Shown here piece by piece: positions 59,860-64,000 of a stretch of DNA of 64,000 nucleotides. Location: contig NZ_CP014870.1 of the NCBI RefSeq assembly GCF_001661075.1, positions 3,864,501 through 3,928,500 on the forward strand. Reading direction: 5' to 3'. The position numbers and the translations under genes are program-made. A model generated the notes under the pieces. It saw nothing but the letters and a program-made list of their open reading frames with translations, did no database searches and was not told the origin of the DNA. Every line of letters begins with the position of its first letter. Within the stretch, counting starts at the first letter, position 1. Source of the stretch: Pseudomonas silesiensis. Its GTDB lineage: Bacteria; Pseudomonadota; Gammaproteobacteria; Pseudomonadales; Pseudomonadaceae.

Positions 59860-59894
59860 TGTATCGAGAAGGTGGATTGATACATTGGGATACA
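59860..59894. promoter_or_regulatory. Additional GATACA boxes
   Basis: TGTATC at 59860-59865 and tandem GATACA at 59879 and 59889 (10-bp period, as at 54284/54294). The rest of the 59700-60070 gap has a GTTGCG-ct-CGCAAC hairpin at about 59901 and two GTGCAC boxes (59938, 59963) before the methyltransferase gene. Confidence 0.5.
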
Positions 59895-60070
59895 CGCGAT
59901 GTTGCGCTCGCAACGACTTTCGTCGCTCCGGTCAGCAGTGCACCTCTGCCGGACTAAACTTAGTGCACGCAGGACGTACTCATCGTCCTGGTCATTCCCA
60001 CGACCACCGCCCAGGGCTGAACGCCTCGAAAAACCTCGCCTCTGGACCGTGATCCACCAAAGGAGCACAC

Positions 60071-61120
60071 ATGATGGACGAGGCCCGACTAAATGATTTC
60101 ATGGGTAAACTGGTAAACGACATGGGCGGCGCGGCGATGCTGGCCAATGTCATCCTCGGCGAAGAACTCGGGCTGTACCGGGCCATGGCCGACAGTCAGC
60201 CGATCACCCCTGAAGCTCTCGCCGAAAAGACCGGCTGCAACACTCGCTTGCTGCGTGAATGGCTCAGTGCCCACGCCGCCTCCGGCTACATGGAACACCG
60301 CGACGGCCAGTTCAGCCTGCCCGAAGAGCAAGCCCTGGCGCTGGCGAACGAAGACTCGCCGGTCTACGTCGCGGGCGGTATCGGGGTTGTCGCGTCGTTT
60401 TTCCATGACAAGGACAAGCTGGTCAACGCCATGCGCGGCAATGGCGCCCTCGCCTGGGGCGATCACCATCCGTGCATGTTCAGCGGCACGGAGCGGTTCT
60501 TCCGGCCCGGCTATAAAGCGCATTTGACCGCCGAATGGCTGCCGGCACTCGAAGGCGTGGTCGCCAAACTGGAAGCTGGCGCCAAGGTCGCGGACATCGG
60601 CTGCGGCCACGGTGCTTCCACCGTGATCATGGCCCAGGCGTTCCCGAATTCGCGGTTCGTCGGGTTCGACTACCACGCGCCTTCCGTCACCGTGGCCACC
60701 CAGCGCGCGGAAGAAGGCGGCGTACACGGGCGTGCACGATTCTTCCAGGGCACGGCAAAAAGCTTTCCCGGCGATGACTATGACCTGGTCTGCTACTTCG
60801 ACTGCCTGCATGACATGGGCGACCCGGTGGGCGCGGCGCGGCATGCCTATGAGTCGCTGAAACCGGACGGCACGGTACTGCTGGTGGAACCGTTCGCCAA
60901 CGATTCGCTCGACGACAACATCACCCCGGTTGGCCGCTTGTTCTACGCCGCCTCGACCTTCATCTGCACGCCGAACTCACTGTCCCAGGAAGTCGGGCTC
61001 GGCCTCGGTGCCCAGGCGGGCGAGGCGCGGTTGCGCAAGGTCTTTACCGAGGCGGGCTTCAAGACGTTCCGGCGGGCGACGGAAACGCCGTTCAACCTGA
61101 TTCTGGAGGCGCGTAAATAG
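60071..61120 (+). CDS. Class I SAM-dependent methyltransferase with N-terminal winged helix
   Basis: 349 residues with ribosome site AAAGGAG. N-terminal winged-helix/dimerisation domain (1-110: AMLANVILGEELGLYRAMADSQPITPEALAEKTGCNTRLLREWLSAHAASGYMEHRDGQFSLPEEQALAL). SAM motif GAKVADIGCGHGASTVIMAQAFPNSRFVGFDYHAPSV (about 170-205), then YDLVCYFDCLHDMGDPVGAARHAYESLKPDGTVLLVEPFANDSLDDN. Similar to the Rv2258c-type methyltransferases; substrate unknown. Divergent from the formamidase gene. Confidence 0.87.
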   Translation: MMDEARLNDFMGKLVNDMGGAAMLANVILGEELGLYRAMADSQPITPEALAEKTGCNTRLLREWLSAHAASGYMEHRDGQFSLPEEQALALANEDSPVYVAGGIGVVASFFHDKDKLVNAMRGNGALAWGDHHPCMFSGTERFFRPGYKAHLTAEWLPALEGVVAKLEAGAKVADIGCGHGASTVIMAQAFPNSRFVGFDYHAPSVTVATQRAEEGGVHGRARFFQGTAKSFPGDDYDLVCYFDCLHDMGDPVGAARHAYESLKPDGTVLLVEPFANDSLDDNITPVGRLFYAASTFICTPNSLSQEVGLGLGAQAGEARLRKVFTEAGFKTFRRATETPFNLILEARK

Positions 61121-61177
61121 ATGCCGCAGACAGCTGAGGGCTGACCGTTAACCGCTAAAGGGTGGGAAACGCCAAAA

Positions 61178-61286
61178 CCTGTAGGAGCCGGCTTGCCGGC
61201 GAAGGCTGCGGGCCAGCCGACATCGATGCCGGATGTGAGGCCGCTTTCGCTGACAACTCGGATCGCCGCACCGCGGCGCCTACAGT
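61178..61286. repeat. REP-like inverted elements
   Basis: CTGTAGGAGCCGGCTTGCCG and inverted CCGCGGCGCCTACAG, upstream of the sirtuin gene. Confidence 0.75.
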
Positions 61287-61383
61287 GGACCGAGCCATGT
61301 TGGCCCATACCCGCAGCCCCACCTGTCCGGGTGATCCGTAAATGCTACCCTGCAAGCAGTCAAGGCCCTATGGAGTGTTGAAC

Positions 61384-62226
61384 ATGCTCGACAGTCTCAT
61401 CGGCGAACAACTCGACCGCCTCCAGCAGTTGATGGCCGATCGACCGTTTGCGGTCCTGACCGGTGCCGGCATCAGCACCCCGTCGGGCATTCCGGATTAC
61501 CGCGACAACCAGGGTGTGCGGCGTGGCCGGTCACCGATGATGTACCAGGAATTCCTCTCGGCCCCCGAATCCCGGCGCCGCTATTGGGCGCGGGCGATGC
61601 TGGGCTGGCCACGGGTGCGCCAGGCCCGGCCGAACGAGGCCCACGAAGCCTTGTCCAGCCTGCAAAGCGCCCGGCAGATTGGCGGGTTGATCACCCAGAA
61701 CGTCGACACCTTGCACGACCAGGCCGGCAGCCACGACGTGATCGAACTCCATGGCAGCCTGCACCGGGTGTTGTGCCTGGACTGCGGCCAGCGCAGCGAG
61801 CGGGATTCGATCCAGCAATTGATGGAGGCACAGAATCCGTACCTCGCCGGGGTGGACGCCGTGCAAGCACCGGATGGCGACACCCTGCTCGATGCGGCGT
61901 TCGAGGCGCGCTTCCAGGTGCCCCATTGCCCGCACTGCGCGGGAGAGCGGATGAAGCCGGATGTGGTGTTTTTTGGTGAAAATGTGGCGCAGGTAACGGC
62001 GGCCAAGGCCATGGCGGCGGTCGAAAAAGCGGCTGGACTGCTGGTGGTCGGGTCTTCGTTGATGGCGTTTTCGGCGTTTCGGTTGTGTCGGGCGGTGGCG
62101 GATCAGGGCAAGCCGTTGCTGGCGATCAACCTGGGCAAGACCCGGGCGGATGACATCTTGGATTTGAAAATTGAGGGTTCGTGCGAACAGCTTTTGCCGT
62201 TGCTGACTCAGCGCCTCTCCCCCTGA
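61384..62226 (+). CDS. NAD-dependent protein deacetylase (sirtuin)
   Basis: 280 residues from the ATG at 61384, behind GGAG. Removes acyl groups from lysines using NAD. Motifs: FAVLTGAGISTPSGIPDYRDNQGVRRG (about 22-48), GLITQNVDTLHDQAGSHDVIELHGSLHRVLCLDCGQRSERDS with the catalytic His, zinc Cys pairs CLDC and CPHC, MKPDVVFFGENV and LLVVGSSLMAFSAFRL. It is a longer type than E. coli CobB (extra insert after CLDC). Stands alone. Confidence 0.92.
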   Translation: MLDSLIGEQLDRLQQLMADRPFAVLTGAGISTPSGIPDYRDNQGVRRGRSPMMYQEFLSAPESRRRYWARAMLGWPRVRQARPNEAHEALSSLQSARQIGGLITQNVDTLHDQAGSHDVIELHGSLHRVLCLDCGQRSERDSIQQLMEAQNPYLAGVDAVQAPDGDTLLDAAFEARFQVPHCPHCAGERMKPDVVFFGENVAQVTAAKAMAAVEKAAGLLVVGSSLMAFSAFRLCRAVADQGKPLLAINLGKTRADDILDLKIEGSCEQLLPLLTQRLSP

Positions 62227-62247
62227 TTATCCCACAGGGTATTGTGT

Positions 62248-63150
62248 TTATCGTGAAGACAGGCGCTCGCCCAGGTTTTCTTCTTTGAGAATATCGAACA
62301 ACGCCTGCGCCGCCGCCGACAGTTCCCCACCCGGTTTGGTCAACACCCCGATCGCCCGCTCCACCACCGGATCGCGCAAGGTAATGCACCGCGCCCCCAG
62401 CTCGCGCATCTGCCCCGCGCACAGCGCCGGCACCGCGCTTACGCCCAACCCGCTGGCAACCATTTTTCCGACCGTCGCCAACTGATGGCTTTCAAACTCC
62501 ACCGGCAATTTCATGCCCCGGGCCTGCAAGTGTTCTTCCAGCATCACCCGCACCGTCGACGGTCGCTGCAAGGTAATGAACGGCTCCTTCAGCAACGTCT
62601 GCCAGTCGATGTCGCCCAGTTCCGCCAACGCGCAATCATGGGGCACCACCGCCACAAACCGGTCCATGTACAACGGCGTGAATGCCAGCGACGAGCTCTG
62701 CATCGGTTCAAACGCCACCCCCAGTTCCACCTGGCGGTCACGTACCATTTCCAGCACTTGCTCGTTGATCACGTCGTTCACGGTGACGTTGACCTTGGGA
62801 TAGCGCGCGCGGAACGTCTTGAGGATCGGCGGCAGCAGGTTGCCGGCAAACGAAGGCATGGCCGCCAGGGTCACGCGACCCCGCTGCAGGGTGAAGCGCT
62901 GGCGCAGCTCGTCCTCGGCATTGTCCCAGTCGGCAATCAGTCGCCGCGCCAGTGGCACCAGCGATTCGCCTTCCGGGGTCAATGCCACATTGCGCGTGTT
63001 GCGGGTGAACAAACGCCCGCCCAGGCCCTCCTCCAGCGCCTTGATGGTCAGGCTCAACGCCGACTGCGACAGGTGCAAACGCTCGCAGGCCACGGCAAAG
63101 CTCAGGCTCTGGGCCACGGCGAGGAAGGCGCGGATCTGCTTGACTGTCAT
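62248..63150 (-). CDS. LysR-family regulator of the CoA-transferase operon
   Basis: 300 residues from the ATG at 63150 behind GGAGACA. HTH: VKQIRAFLAVAQSLSFAVACERLHLSQSALSLTIKALEEGLGGRLFTRNTRNVALTPEGESLVPLARRLIADWDNAEDEL, then a CbbR-like effector domain (RVTLAAMPSFAGNLLPPILKTFRARYPKVNVTVNDV). Divergent from the CoA-transferase gene, with 283 nt between, so it probably controls it; a clear T-N11-A palindrome is not obvious. Confidence 0.92.
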   Translation of the reverse strand: MTVKQIRAFLAVAQSLSFAVACERLHLSQSALSLTIKALEEGLGGRLFTRNTRNVALTPEGESLVPLARRLIADWDNAEDELRQRFTLQRGRVTLAAMPSFAGNLLPPILKTFRARYPKVNVTVNDVINEQVLEMVRDRQVELGVAFEPMQSSSLAFTPLYMDRFVAVVPHDCALAELGDIDWQTLLKEPFITLQRPSTVRVMLEEHLQARGMKLPVEFESHQLATVGKMVASGLGVSAVPALCAGQMRELGARCITLRDPVVERAIGVLTKPGGELSAAAQALFDILKEENLGERLSSR

Positions 63151-63182
63151 GAACACTGTCTCCAACGTGATACGCATTCCCA

Positions 63183-63316
63183 AGGAGCTGCGGTGCGACG
63201 ATTCGACTTGCCAGCGAAGGGGCCCGAGAGTCCTCCGAGGTCCTTCCCTGGTCCTGCGGCGTTCAACTGGCCGCCTTCGCTGCGATGCGGCGATCCGACA
63301 AGCCAGCGCCTACAGA
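63183..63316. repeat. REP-like inverted pair
   Basis: AAGGAGCTGCGGTGCGACGA at the left and the inverted TGCGATGCGGCGATCCGACA...GCGCCTACAG at the right; degenerate REPIN in the LysR-CoA transferase gap. Confidence 0.6.
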
Positions 63317-63433
63317 TTAGTGAGTTTTATCTATTAATCTACCCTAAAAATCAACTTAACAAATAAATCCAGCAGCGCGACACTCCATCCCATTCGGCTA
63401 GCCAGCCGCCCATAAAGAATAAAAGAGGTGCAT

Positions 63434-64000
63434 ATGGCAGGTTTCGACAAGCGCGTGAACTCCTACGAGGAAGCTTTGGCAGGTCTTGAAGACGGCATGA
63501 CCGTGATCGCCGGCGGCTTCGGCCTGTGCGGGATCCCGGAAAACCTGATCGCCGAGATCAAGCGCAAAGGCACCCGTGACCTCACGGTGGTTTCCAACAA
63601 CTGTGGCGTCGACGGTTTCGGCCTCGGCGTGCTGCTGGAAGACCGGCAGATCCGCAAAGTGGTGGCCTCCTACGTCGGTGAGAACAAACTGTTCGAAGAC
63701 CAACTGCTCAAAGGCGAAATCGAAGTCGTCCTGACCCCCCAAGGCACCCTTGCCGAAAAAATGCGCGCAGGCGGTGCGGGCATCCCGGCGTTCTTCACCG
63801 CTACCGGCGTCGGCACCCCGGTCGCCGAAGGCAAGGAAGTGCGTGAATTCCACGGTCGCCAGTACCTGATGGAAGAATCCATCACCGGTGACTTCGCCAT
63901 CGTCAAAGGCTGGAAAGCCGACCATTTCGGTAACGTGATCTATCGCCACACCGCCCAGAACTTCAATCCGCTGGCCGCTACCGCCGGCAAGATCACCGTG
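63434..64000 (+). CDS. 3-oxoacid CoA-transferase subunit A (partial, runs off the right edge)
   Basis: 189 codons from the ATG at 63434 (ribosome site AGAGG), open to the window end. [39 protein letters not shown], then [40 protein letters not shown] and [45 protein letters not shown] identify the alpha subunit of succinyl-CoA:3-ketoacid CoA-transferase (ScoA/AtoD). It activates acetoacetate for catabolism; the B subunit with the catalytic Glu should follow to the right. Most of the subunit (usual length about 230) is visible. Confidence 0.92.
   Translation, partial: MAGFDKRVNSYEEALAGLEDGMTVIAGGFGLCGIPENLIAEIKRKGTRDLTVVSNNCGVDGFGLGVLLEDRQIRKVVASYVGENKLFEDQLLKGEIEVVLTPQGTLAEKMRAGGAGIPAFFTATGVGTPVAEGKEVREFHGRQYLMEESITGDFAIVKGWKADHFGNVIYRHTAQNFNPLAATAGKITV

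Noticed and set aside
58365..60068. A 567-codon frame extending the formamidase by 123 codons
   Set aside because: The extension crosses the promoter boxes and overlaps the divergent methyltransferase start; family length fits the ATG at 59699.

Overview
The window is a GC-rich stretch of a Pseudomonas chromosome, most likely from the fluorescens group. The evidence is the gene families present (LigD, DUF2790, TctABC, guanidinobutyrase-type ureohydrolase, phosphatidylcholine synthase) and the many intergenic palindromes of the type CTGTAGGAGCGAGC...GCTCGCTCCTACAG, which are typical Pseudomonas REP/REPIN elements. Both window ends cut genes: a chemoreceptor start on the left (minus strand) and a CoA-transferase subunit A on the right (plus strand). 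No rRNA, tRNA, CRISPR array or complete insertion sequence was recognised.

Layout. 1-5200: chemoreceptor start, DUF72 and helix-hairpin-helix proteins, a secreted NTF2-like protein, msrA, an SBF-type symporter and a glyoxalase-like protein. 5350-8590: four-gene phosphonate/selenate-type ABC importer. 8600-13020: tctCBA tripartite carboxylate transporter and divergent chrA. 13240-18540: small secreted and membrane proteins, a polyamine-type binding protein with an FAD amine oxidase, and a LysR regulator. 18840-23720: thiolase, large MscS-type channel, 1-Cys peroxiredoxin. 24080-32720: a catabolic operon (ureohydrolase, aldehyde dehydrogenase, NCS1 permease, GMC alcohol oxidase) with a divergent LysR and a TyrR-type sigma-54 activator.

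32760-36300 is an AT-rich island unlike its surroundings. It encodes a probable minimal RiPP (ribosomally made, modified peptide) system: a 37-residue peptide gene too short for ordinary ORF calling (33111-33224), an intercistronic hairpin, a YcaO-domain enzyme, and a one-piece ABC exporter. No cyclodehydratase partner, TfuA, dehydrogenase or protease is adjacent. The island sits between the sigma-54 activator gene and glyA. glyA has a 16-bp perfect palindrome and a -24/-12 promoter upstream, so the cassette may have been inserted between an activator and its target.

36690-52110: glyA, small conserved proteins, an operon of haem-oxygenase-like iron enzyme, methyltransferase and LigD, then cupin, TerB-like, Pcs, DUF488, zinc alcohol dehydrogenase, Usp, a methyltransferase, DUF4242 and AraC genes. 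52119-59700 holds a second group of interest: a DipZ-type thiol protein, two small secreted two-cysteine proteins (one with three exact 14-residue repeats), an OmpR-type two-component system, a DUF692 (MNIO)/DUF2063 pair without an adjacent precursor gene, and a formamidase. Three promoters here share one architecture, (A/G)ACACA-N5-GATAC(A/C)-N9-(-10 box), which suggests a common regulon, perhaps of the local response regulator. The right end has a methyltransferase, a sirtuin, a LysR and the start of a CoA-transferase operon.
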